Shown piece by piece: positions 14,125 to 21,715 of a stretch of 42,924 bases of DNA. Made by a program: the position numbers and the translations under genes. This stretch comes from Vibrio sp. 05-20-BW147 (GTDB lineage: Bacteria > Pseudomonadota > Gammaproteobacteria > Enterobacterales > Vibrionaceae): positions 1 through 42,924 of the forward strand of contig NZ_SZTO01000023.1 of the NCBI RefSeq assembly GCF_013369385.1, in the 5' to 3' direction. Under the pieces are notes generated by a model. The model searched no databases. It worked only from the letters and a program-made list of their open reading frames with translations, and was not told where the DNA came from. Numbering within the stretch: the first letter of the stretch is position 1; each line of letters starts with the position of its first letter.

Positions 14125-15990
14125 ATGGGCACATCCGTTACTCCAAACATTGTTGATTTCCTAATCCGCATTGATCCGTTTGATAAGTTACCCAAGGCTT
14201 TGGTTGAGTCCCTAGCCAATTCAGTACAGATCAAATATCTGGTGAAAGGTGAAACCATCAGTTTTAGCTCACTTTGCGAAAGGCGTTATCTCTACATCAT
14301 TCGCACGGGTGCGATTGAACAGCGCACGCCAACGGGTGAACTTCGTGCTCGGCTTGGCCACGAGGATCAGTTTGGTTTTACCTTCCTCGCCCCTCTCGAT
14401 AGTGCCGAAAACGGTTATCAAGCCGAAGCCATTGAAGATGCCCTGCTTTACTTGATCCCACATCATGAACTGAAGAAAGTGTGCGACTCGCATCCTGAGT
14501 TTGCCGATTACTTCGCGGCGCAAGCTAACCTGCGCTTGAGTTCAGCGGTCAACTTCGTCTGTCAGAAAGAAGAAAAAGGGCTGTTTTTCCGCACGGTTGG
14601 TGAGATCGCGAGCGAAAACATTGCCATTGTCAGCGTGACGGATTCCATCCGTGATGTCGCGCGCACCATGTGTGGCAAACAGCGCAGTTCTTGTGCGGTG
14701 GTGATGGATGGCAATGACATTGTCGGTTTGGTGACCGATCGCGATATGACAGCTTTCGTCGTTGCACTAGAGCGAGATGTCAGCGACAGCATTGAAACGG
14801 TCATGACCCTCAACCCCGTGCTGATTGAAAGTGATGCCAAAGTGATCCAAGCGATCTCCCTCATGCTGCAATACAACATTCGCTGCTTACCCGTGGTGAA
14901 CAATGGCAAGGTGTCGGGCTTACTCACCACAACACATTTGGTACACAACCACCGCACCCAATCGCTGTTTTTGATTGAGAAAATCAAATACGCCAGCTCG
15001 ATCAACGCGTTAGCGGCGTTAAAAGAAGAGCGCCAAACCATTTTCCAAGCATTGGTCGAAAGCGGCGTCAGCGCAGAGATCCAAGGCAAAGTGATGTCGA
15101 TGATCATGGATGCCTTTACCCGTCGTCTCATTCAACTCAACGAAGAGGTACTTGGCCCTCCCCCATGCGATTACGCTTGGATGGTGGCAGGATCGCACGC
15201 GCGCAACGAAGTACACATGCTCTCAGATCAAGACAGTGCGATCGTCCTTTCCGACGACGCAACCGAAGAACACAAGCTCTACTTTACCCATTTGGCGATG
15301 CGCGTGTGTAATGGGCTCGCTGCGTGTGGCTATCCGCTCTGCGATGGCAAATACATGGCGGCGTCTCCCAAATGGTGCCAGCCTGTCTCACGTTGGAAAG
15401 AGTATTACCAAAAGTGGGTGGCGAGCCCGGAATACAACAAACTGCTCTCCATCAGCGTGTTCTTAGAAGTTCGCTCAATTCACGGCAGCCGTGAATTGGT
15501 AGAGCAGATCCAACAGCATCTGCACCATTGTATTCAGCAAAGTCCGAGTTTTATTCCTGTTTTGGTGCGCGATGCGATCGACACTCAACCGCCATTGGGC
15601 ATTTTTAACCATTTGGTGCTGGAAAAAGGCGGCCAAAACAGCAACACGTTAAACATCAAGAAATACGCACTTAATCTCATCATCGATCTGGCGCGTATTT
15701 TCAGCTTGGCCGCAGGTGGTTCCCTAACCGGCACCGAAGAGCGGTTCCGTTTTGCGGTCGAACACGGCACCCTATCGAAAGGCAGTTGCGACAACATCAT
15801 TGGCGCTTATCGTTTCATTACTCAGGTCCGTTTTCGTCACCAGTTGAATGCCATTTTGGCAGGAAAAACACCCGACAATCATATCTCTCCGGATGAGATC
15901 AGCAGCTTTGAGCGCAAACACCTCAAAGATGCCTTTAAGATCATCAGCGAATTGCAAGATGTCGCTAAACTGAAGTTTGTTAAAGGCTAG
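14125..15990 (+). CDS. cNMP-binding / CBS / DUF294 putative nucleotidyltransferase
   Basis: This 621-residue soluble multidomain protein has, in order, a cyclic-nucleotide-binding-like beta barrel (about residues 15-140) and a pair of CBS domains (about 165-285; V-T-D-R-D-M-T and L-T-T-T-H-L). A DUF294 nucleotidyltransferase-like domain follows (about 310-450; G-S-H-A-R-N-E then D-Q-D-S-A-I-V), and then the DUF294 C-terminal helical domain (about 480-615). Such proteins combine ligand sensing with a GlnD/GlnE-like transferase site; the target is not established. GAGGTGA precedes the ATG. The stop is immediately followed by the start of a DnaQ-like exonuclease, the usual partner. In other gamma-proteobacteria the pair commonly sits by acetate genes (acs/actP), which are absent here. 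Confidence 0.85.
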   Translation: MGTSVTPNIVDFLIRIDPFDKLPKALVESLANSVQIKYLVKGETISFSSLCERRYLYIIRTGAIEQRTPTGELRARLGHEDQFGFTFLAPLDSAENGYQAEAIEDALLYLIPHHELKKVCDSHPEFADYFAAQANLRLSSAVNFVCQKEEKGLFFRTVGEIASENIAIVSVTDSIRDVARTMCGKQRSSCAVVMDGNDIVGLVTDRDMTAFVVALERDVSDSIETVMTLNPVLIESDAKVIQAISLMLQYNIRCLPVVNNGKVSGLLTTTHLVHNHRTQSLFLIEKIKYASSINALAALKEERQTIFQALVESGVSAEIQGKVMSMIMDAFTRRLIQLNEEVLGPPPCDYAWMVAGSHARNEVHMLSDQDSAIVLSDDATEEHKLYFTHLAMRVCNGLAACGYPLCDGKYMAASPKWCQPVSRWKEYYQKWVASPEYNKLLSISVFLEVRSIHGSRELVEQIQQHLHHCIQQSPSFIPVLVRDAIDTQPPLGIFNHLVLEKGGQNSNTLNIKKYALNLIIDLARIFSLAAGGSLTGTEERFRFAVEHGTLSKGSCDNIIGAYRFITQVRFRHQLNAILAGKTPDNHISPDEISSFERKHLKDAFKIISELQDVAKLKFVKG

Positions 15991-16707
15991 ATGATGATAA
16001 AGAAATGGTTCAAGCGCTGGGACACCATGCCCAGCCAAGAACAGATACGCCAACAGATCGTCGTTGAGTCGGCGTGGCCCGAAGCACTGCAAAACTACCT
16101 GAATACGCCGCTCATTGCTGAAGTGACGCCGCTTCATCAAGTCTCGTTTCTTGCTTTGGATTTTGAAACCACTGGGCTTGACGCAAAACGCGATAAAATA
16201 CTGTCCATCGGCATGGTGGATTTGACGCTCGAAGGCATTAACCTCTCAAGCGCAGAAGAGATCCTGCTCAACCATGGCGCGTACATTAAAGCCGAATCTG
16301 CGCGCATTAATGGCTTAACGCCACAGGCGCTGGAGCAAGGTTGCTCGCTAGAGCAAGGGATGATGCGTTTATTTGAACGTGCGCAAGGCAAAGTTCTGCT
16401 CGCGCACAGCGCAATCATTGAACAAGGTTTTCTCCAAGCCTTTGCTCAACAACATTTTCAGCTTGCCAAATTGCCTTGCCACTTCGTGGATACACTGCAA
16501 ATTGAAAAGCGCTTTAGCTACGCAGGGAAAAGCGGCCAACGCAGCAGTTTTCAACTTGATGATTTACGTCGTTGTTATCACTTACCCGATTACCATTCTC
16601 ATTCTGCCGCCAGTGATGCCCTGGCTTGTGCGGAGTTGTTTATGGTGCAAAGCAAAAAACTCGATCTGAATGAACAACGGCAGTTAAACACAGTCTTAAT
16701 TAAATAA
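15991..16707 (+). CDS. DnaQ-like 3'-5' exonuclease (DEDDh), DUF294 partner
   Basis: This 238-residue protein has an exonuclease domain from about residue 48. Motif I is L-D57-F-E59-T-T-G. The motif II position reads A-H-S-A-I-I-E-Q-G-F-L, with Glu where polymerase proofreading domains have Asp, as I recall for this subfamily. Motif III is H-S-A-A-S-D-A-L-A. The N-terminal 45 residues are outside the fold. The start abuts the DUF294 stop with no gap, indicating tight translational coupling. Its substrate and its link to the DUF294 protein are unknown. An adjacent ATG at 15994 is an equivalent start. Confidence 0.82.
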   Translation: MMIKKWFKRWDTMPSQEQIRQQIVVESAWPEALQNYLNTPLIAEVTPLHQVSFLALDFETTGLDAKRDKILSIGMVDLTLEGINLSSAEEILLNHGAYIKAESARINGLTPQALEQGCSLEQGMMRLFERAQGKVLLAHSAIIEQGFLQAFAQQHFQLAKLPCHFVDTLQIEKRFSYAGKSGQRSSFQLDDLRRCYHLPDYHSHSAASDALACAELFMVQSKKLDLNEQRQLNTVLIK

Positions 16708-17213
16708 TAGTACCTAAATATTTGATCGCTGTTATTAATCCCTCATTAAATATGCAACCAATAGAACAATTAACCAACACATATCCACGTTTGTTTAAAA
16801 TAGTCACTCAACCTAAAAAGTGTAAGAATATATTTAATAATAGCCATACCGATTTAAATATCTCCAACAAATTGATAGTCAGATGAATATTCTTATTAAT
16901 CCCTAACAATAAGAAGTTTACAAACTCATCCAGAAAAAATTAAATTTCACTTAAAAACAACAACTTAAATAAACAAAATCTTGTGGCACATATGAAACAC
17001 CACCAATAAACATGATGTACACATCATGTTTTTTTAGTGTAAAAACACATGCATACATTTGGTTTTATATTCTATTTTACTAAAAACGTGCACTGGCTCG
17101 ACTTAATTAACTTCGTTCAATCAATGAAAAACAAATAATGATTCACGTCAAAAATAAATCACCTTCCACCTCTAATAATAAATCAATCAAAAAGGATTTA
17201 TTATGGAGTTACC
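16708..17213. other. AT-rich 506-base intergenic region
   Basis: There is no coding frame of note on either strand. The region is markedly richer in A and T than its surroundings, with many short A/T runs. It holds a strong hairpin at 17008-17035 and, at 17138-17151, ATGAT-tcac-GTCAA, which resembles an FNR/CRP-type half-sited operator in front of the DUF3360 gene. No terminator lies directly after the exonuclease gene, so the hairpin may serve both neighbours. Confidence 0.6.
17008..17035 (+). terminator. Terminator-like perfect hairpin in the AT-rich gap
   Basis: Arms AAACATGATG (17008-17017) and CATCATGTTT (17022-17031) pair perfectly around TACA, followed by more T residues to 17035. The stem is low in G+C for a terminator. 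The symmetric core could instead be a protein site. It lies 300 bases after the exonuclease stop and 178 before the transporter start. Confidence 0.5.
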
Positions 17214-18668
17214 ATGAGCCAACACGAATCATCTAGCTATCAGTCTCGTCGTCGCAAGGCGAACGAGTTTTCAACTCGATCGGAATACTTAGAGCATGAG
17301 CTGAATATTCTTTCTTTCAAAAAATGGCGTGTACACTTACCTTTCCGTGACTTCGGTATTGAGATCGAAGACTGGGTACCTGCCATTGCCGCGACTATTG
17401 GTAAAGTGGTGATGGTCACCGCAATGGTGGCCGCTTTCGCCGCCCAGTTTGGCCTTTCACCTGAATTTGTTGCTGAAAACGTACGCTATGAGTTGATCAT
17501 CGCAGGTCTTTTGTTTGTTATCTTTTTTTCCGCGATTTTAAACCCTAGAGCCAACTTAGCCGGCACGCACGGGCCCATGATTCCATTGATTCCACTTGTT
17601 GCCGCAGCGGGTGGACACCCACTCGCTCTAGGCATCATGGTTGGCGTGTTTGGTTTGATCCTCAGCGCCACCAAAGGCGGCTCAAAACTGGTTCGCTTAA
17701 CCGGTGAAGGGGTTCGCGGTGGATTGCTAATCTACTTGGGCGCGGTGGGGCTGATTAGCCAACTGAGCAGCTTTGAAAACTGGTCTATCGCTTCGGGTAT
17801 GGAATCCGTTTCGTTTGTGGTGATCTCTACGACTATCGTGATCTACGCCTATTTGGCAAAAATTGAAAAACGCTGGTTGGCGATCCCGCTGTGTTCGTTA
17901 ATTGCTGGCGTGGTTTCCTACTTAATGGGCGTGCCTTTTGAGTTCACCACAGAGCCTGGCTTACCAAACATGAGCCCATTCTACTGGTGGGGCGAAGAGA
18001 CAGGGTGGCAATTGGGCTGGCCTGAGTTTGAGCACTACATTGCGGTGATTCCTTTCGCGATTTTGGCGGTTGCCATGTGGTCACCCGATTTTCTTGGCCA
18101 CCGCGTATTCCAAGAACTGAACTACCCAAAAACCGCCAAAGATGCACTGATGGATGTGGACGACACCATGACGGTTTGTTCTATTCGTCAGATCATCGGT
18201 GCTGGCCTTGGTGGCGGTAACCTCGCCTCTTCTTGGGGAACGTACATGATCCCTGCGGCGATTGCCAAACGCCCCATCCCAGGAGGTGCTCTGCTTACGG
18301 GTATTCTCTGTATCGTTGCTGCTGTGTTGGGCTATCCGATGGATCTGGCGATGTGGGAACCGGTACTGCGCGTTGCGCTGTTAGTGGGCGTATTCCTACC
18401 GCTACTGGAAGCGGGCATGCAGATGGTACGTAACGCTCGTAACTCGCAAAGTGCGGGGATTTGTATGTTTGCTTGTGCGCTGGTTAACCCCGTTTTCGGT
18501 TGGGCAATTACCATGCTGCTTGATAATACCGGCCTCATTGGCAACCGTGAACGCAGCGAAACCTTAAACCGTACTGACCGTTTAGGCATTCCACTCGCAA
18601 CCGTATTGGTTTGTGTTGGCGCATTAGCGGCGGTGGGTCAATTACCGGGCATTCCTGCACTTCTTTAA
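17214..18668 (+). CDS. DUF3360 family membrane transporter
   Basis: This 484-residue protein has a hydrophilic N-terminus of about 50 residues, then about 12 predicted membrane helices. Segments such as G-T-H-G-P-M-I-P-L-I-P-L-V-A-A-A-G-G-H-P and S-P-D-F-L-G-H-R-V-F-Q-E-L recall DUF3360, proteins related in fold to SLC26/NCS2 carriers (family inference). The substrate is unknown. GGAG lies in front of ATG 17214. The gene is monocistronic, with a strong terminator after it. The long AT-rich upstream region with FNR/CRP-like symmetry suggests regulated expression. The neighbouring DUF294/exonuclease pair is elsewhere associated with transporters, so a functional link is plausible but unproven. 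Confidence 0.8.
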   Translation: MSQHESSSYQSRRRKANEFSTRSEYLEHELNILSFKKWRVHLPFRDFGIEIEDWVPAIAATIGKVVMVTAMVAAFAAQFGLSPEFVAENVRYELIIAGLLFVIFFSAILNPRANLAGTHGPMIPLIPLVAAAGGHPLALGIMVGVFGLILSATKGGSKLVRLTGEGVRGGLLIYLGAVGLISQLSSFENWSIASGMESVSFVVISTTIVIYAYLAKIEKRWLAIPLCSLIAGVVSYLMGVPFEFTTEPGLPNMSPFYWWGEETGWQLGWPEFEHYIAVIPFAILAVAMWSPDFLGHRVFQELNYPKTAKDALMDVDDTMTVCSIRQIIGAGLGGGNLASSWGTYMIPAAIAKRPIPGGALLTGILCIVAAVLGYPMDLAMWEPVLRVALLVGVFLPLLEAGMQMVRNARNSQSAGICMFACALVNPVFGWAITMLLDNTGLIGNRERSETLNRTDRLGIPLATVLVCVGALAAVGQLPGIPALL

Positions 18669-18682
18669 TGCTTGTTTTGCCG

Positions 18683-18716
18683 AAAGATCCGCTCAAAGGG
18701 CGGATCTTTTTTTTTT
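18683..18716 (+). terminator. Strong rho-independent terminator
   Basis: AAAGATCCGC and GCGGATCTTT pair around a 7-base loop, and the T tract continues to 18716. It follows the DUF3360 gene. Confidence 0.93.
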
Positions 18717-18834
18717 GAATGCTCACTCAAATTAGCTAAACTGATCCGCCATTAGTTTGATTCAATGGACTTATTCTCTCTTGCTTCCTATGCTGCGTGA
18801 ACACATATCCCGTCACGCAATACAAGGAAAGATC

Positions 18835-19230
18835 ATGGCCGGCATAACCGATTTACAGCGCTTACTTCAATCAATGTCCCCGAAATTGATTGAGGGCGAA
18901 TATGTTTTTTGCACCGTCGACGGCCCACTTAAGGACTATCTACACCTTAACCCCATCGCCACATTTCGTGAGCAAGAAGGGCTCACTTTGGTGCTCGAAG
19001 CTCAGCAAGCCGAACAAGCAGGGTTGACTACCGATAGCCGTTTTTGTTTGATTACCCTCACCGTCCATTCAAGCTTAGAAGCCGTCGGGCTAACCGCCGC
19101 TTTTGCCAGCAAGTTAGCCAGTTATGGCATTAGCGCCAACGTGATTGCTGGTTATTATCACGATCATATTTTTGTACCAAAAGGAAAAGCTCACGAGGCA
19201 ATGAGCGCACTCACTGAGTTGACTGCGTAG
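18835..19230 (+). CDS. ACT-domain protein (DUF2241-type)
   Basis: This 131-residue protein reads as two ACT-like halves: G-E-Y-V-F-C-T-V at residues 22-29, then C-L-I-T-L-T-V-H-S-S-L-E-A-V-G-L-T-A-A-F-A with G-I-S-A-N-V-I-A-G-Y-Y-H-D-H in the second half. Members are thought to bind amino acids as small regulatory or sensing domains, but no enzyme is fused here. I use ATG 18835 because AAGGAAAG precedes it; the longer frame from 18757 lacks a site. Downstream are two weak hairpins and then the GNAT-nitrilase gene, so they may or may not be co-transcribed. Function unknown. Confidence 0.8.
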   Translation: MAGITDLQRLLQSMSPKLIEGEYVFCTVDGPLKDYLHLNPIATFREQEGLTLVLEAQQAEQAGLTTDSRFCLITLTVHSSLEAVGLTAAFASKLASYGISANVIAGYYHDHIFVPKGKAHEAMSALTELTA

Positions 19231-19313
19231 AAAAATTCGCCAAAGCCCCCGCTTTGAAAAAACCGTTGCGATAATGTTAGAGTATAAAAAACGGTTATTC
19301 AGGATAAGGATAT

Positions 19314-20846
19314 ATGAAGACACCCACCCCAAAGCTTTCATTACGCATATTGAAAAAAAGTGATTACGATCAAGTGGCCAGTTTAATGGATTTGGTTTTT
19401 CACGACGTCGGCGGCGCTTGGCCAAGAATGACCATAATGGATCTCATTCATCAATTCCCTGATGGACAAATCTGCATAGAGGATTCCGGTAAAATCATTG
19501 CGGCAGCGCTCACCATCAAAGTGGATTATAACCGCTTCTCTCTCCCCCATGTCTATACCGATATCATCAATGAAAACAACGTAATACAACACAAATCAAA
19601 TGGCGATGCCTTGTATGGCCTCGACGTATTTGTTCACCCGGATTATCGCGGGCTACGTTTAGGTCGAAGACTGTATGAAGCGCGAAAAGAGCTGTGTCGA
19701 AGCAATAACCTCAAAGCCATCTTGGCAGGTGGTCGAATTCCCGGATACAAGCCATACGGTGGAAAACTGCCTGTGGCAGAGTACATAGAAAAAGTCTCAC
19801 GCAAAGAGCTTCATGACCCAATTCTCTCATTTCAGCTCTCAAACGATTTCGATGTGAAGCGCATCATGCGCCATTATCTTCCCGAAGATGACAGCTCACA
19901 CGGTTACGCAACGTTACTGGAATGGGACAACTTCTTTTATGAAGAAGACGTCTATTCCGTTCATGACATCGAGAAAACGATTGTTCGTATCGGCATTGTG
20001 CAGTGGCAAATGCGCATGGTGAACGATTTGGAAGACTTGTTGGATCAGGCGGAGTTTTTTATTGATTCGCTGTCAAAATACAAAGCGGATTTCGCACTCT
20101 TTCCGGAGTTCTTTAACGCGCCTTTAATGGGATTGGCAGAAGATCAAAACTCTGTTGAAGCGATTCGCTTCCTCGCCTCGTTCTCTGAGCGTGTCAAACT
20201 GACCATGTCTCAACTTGCCGTGACCTACAACATTAATATCATCGCAGGCAGCATGCCTGTTTTAGAAAACGGCCAGCTTTACAACATTTCTTACTTGCTT
20301 CGTCGTGATGGCACGGTCGAGTCCCAGCATAAAATCCACATTACCCCGCATGAACAACGAGATTGGGTTATCGATGGCGGCGACAAAGTTTCTGTGTTTG
20401 ACACCGATGCGGGACGTATTGGGATTTTGATTTGTTACGACAGTGAGTTTCCAGAGCTCGGACGTATGCTGGCTGAACAAGGCGTGCAGATCATTTTTGT
20501 TCCGTTCTGGACGGATACCAAAAATGGTTATCAACGTGTGAGAATTTGCTCCCAAGCGCGCGCGATTGAAAATGAATGTTATGTCGCCATTGGTGGTAGT
20601 GTTGGCAACCTGCCTAGGGTCGATAACGTCGATATCCAATACGCTCAATCGGCAGTGTTCTCACCTTCAGACGTGTTCTTCCCACACGACGCCACCATTG
20701 CAGAAGCAAGCCCAAATACGGAAATGATCATCTTTGCCGATGTAGATTTGGATAAACTCAAGCAACTGAACATGGAAGGCTCAGTGACCAACTTACGTCA
20801 TCGACGAATGGATCTTTATGGTGGATTTACTCTTAAAAAAGAATAG
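19314..20846 (+). CDS. GNAT acetyltransferase-nitrilase fusion protein
   Basis: This 510-residue protein has two domains. Residues about 8-190 are a GNAT domain (acetyl-CoA loop region V-H-P-D-Y-R-G-L-R-L-G-R-R-L-Y). Residues about 220-505 are a carbon-nitrogen hydrolase with the full catalytic triad: Glu265 (F-P-E-F-F), Lys340 (H-K-I-H-I-T-P) and Cys374 (I-C-Y-D-S-E-F-P-E). It should hydrolyse an amide or nitrile-type bond and perhaps acylate an amine product, but the substrate of this fusion class is not known to me. AAGGAT precedes the ATG. It lies 83 bases after the ACT-domain gene and 89 before the small channel gene. Confidence 0.9.
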   Translation: MKTPTPKLSLRILKKSDYDQVASLMDLVFHDVGGAWPRMTIMDLIHQFPDGQICIEDSGKIIAAALTIKVDYNRFSLPHVYTDIINENNVIQHKSNGDALYGLDVFVHPDYRGLRLGRRLYEARKELCRSNNLKAILAGGRIPGYKPYGGKLPVAEYIEKVSRKELHDPILSFQLSNDFDVKRIMRHYLPEDDSSHGYATLLEWDNFFYEEDVYSVHDIEKTIVRIGIVQWQMRMVNDLEDLLDQAEFFIDSLSKYKADFALFPEFFNAPLMGLAEDQNSVEAIRFLASFSERVKLTMSQLAVTYNINIIAGSMPVLENGQLYNISYLLRRDGTVESQHKIHITPHEQRDWVIDGGDKVSVFDTDAGRIGILICYDSEFPELGRMLAEQGVQIIFVPFWTDTKNGYQRVRICSQARAIENECYVAIGGSVGNLPRVDNVDIQYAQSAVFSPSDVFFPHDATIAEASPNTEMIIFADVDLDKLKQLNMEGSVTNLRHRRMDLYGGFTLKKE

Positions 20847-20935
20847 ATACGAACCAAGCCATTGACACTTATTATGAACACTCTTTTTTATTGGTGCTTT
20901 AGCATAAATAGGTTATAAAAACGCTCAACAAACCA

Positions 20936-21547
20936 ATGAGTAACAGCTTGATGAATCAGTGGACTAATTTTGAACAGTGGAGTCAGTACATTCCTTCTGA
21001 CTCCTTCCTCTTTAAACTCCTTATGGCGCTGGTGCTGCTCGCCGCGTATCAGGTTGTCAAAAAAATCACCAACCGTGCGGTGGCCAATTTAGCCCTCTCA
21101 AAGGGTGTGAATAAGGCAAGGCAAAGCTTTATTCAACGGGCGTTTAACACCGCGTTACTCTTCCTGTTCGCCTCGATTTTTTCGGTGATCGCGGGAATCG
21201 GATACGGTGATGTGTCGCTGTTCCTCTCTTCTATCTTTGCGGTCTTAGGGGTCGCCTTCATTGCTCAGTGGTCAATTCTTAGCAATGTCACCGCCAGTTT
21301 TTTGATCTTTTTCGTCTTCCCTTACAAAGTGGGCGATCGAATCAAAGTGGTGGACAAAGATGAAGACATAAGCGGGGAAATTCTCGATATCAGCATGTTC
21401 CATGTGCTGATCAAGCACGATAATGGCCATGTGATCACCTACCCCAATAACTTGATGTTGCAAAAAGCGGTGCTTAAGTTAGGGCAAAAACAGCCACAAA
21501 GCGCCAAATCAACCGCTCGTCTTTACACCAGAACCAAGAAAAAATAG
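20936..21547 (+). CDS. Minimal MscS-family mechanosensitive channel protein
   Basis: This 203-residue protein is predicted to have three membrane helices (about residues 25-45, 68-90, 95-128), the last being the pore-lining TM3 type (A-V-L-G-V-A-F-I-A-Q-W-S-I-L-S-N). A beta domain follows (Y-K-V-G-D-R-I-K-V) and a short basic tail ending in K-K-K. E. coli MscS is 286 residues; the large C-terminal alpha/beta vestibule domain is largely missing here. No frameshift is evident, so this is a naturally short form. It should respond to membrane tension or pass small ions. It is followed by a terminator and faces a second, larger MscS-type gene. Confidence 0.85.
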   Translation: MSNSLMNQWTNFEQWSQYIPSDSFLFKLLMALVLLAAYQVVKKITNRAVANLALSKGVNKARQSFIQRAFNTALLFLFASIFSVIAGIGYGDVSLFLSSIFAVLGVAFIAQWSILSNVTASFLIFFVFPYKVGDRIKVVDKDEDISGEILDISMFHVLIKHDNGHVITYPNNLMLQKAVLKLGQKQPQSAKSTARLYTRTKKK

Positions 21548-21575
21548 CACTGCGCGTTGCCATTATCCCAACAAC

Positions 21576-21626
21576 AAAGCCCTGTTCTCTTGCAGACGAC
21601 TTGTCCTGCGAAGAATAGGGCTTTTT
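21576..21626 (+). terminator. Rho-independent terminator
   Basis: AAAGCCCT and AGGGCTTTTT form the outer stem, with an inner GCAG/CTGC pairing. It lies between converging mechanosensitive channel genes and mainly serves the plus-strand gene. Confidence 0.75.
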
Positions 21627-21715
21627 CATTGTGCGAGTTGGGGAGTTAAGTCACGAAAAGCTCAAACAGTGTGCTTGAGCATCGTGGTCATTCGCGGCGT
21701 TGTATCACGAAACCC

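Noticed and set aside
14562..15131. 189-residue open frame on the minus strand
   Set aside because: It is antisense to the CBS and DUF294 region of the real gene, with low-complexity Ser/Thr/Met composition typical of a shadow frame.
19242..19297. Hairpins between the ACT-domain gene and the GNAT-nitrilase gene as a terminator
   Set aside because: CAAAGC/GCTTTG is followed by A residues, and AACCGTT/AACGGTT has a long loop, so neither is a convincing terminator on the plus strand.
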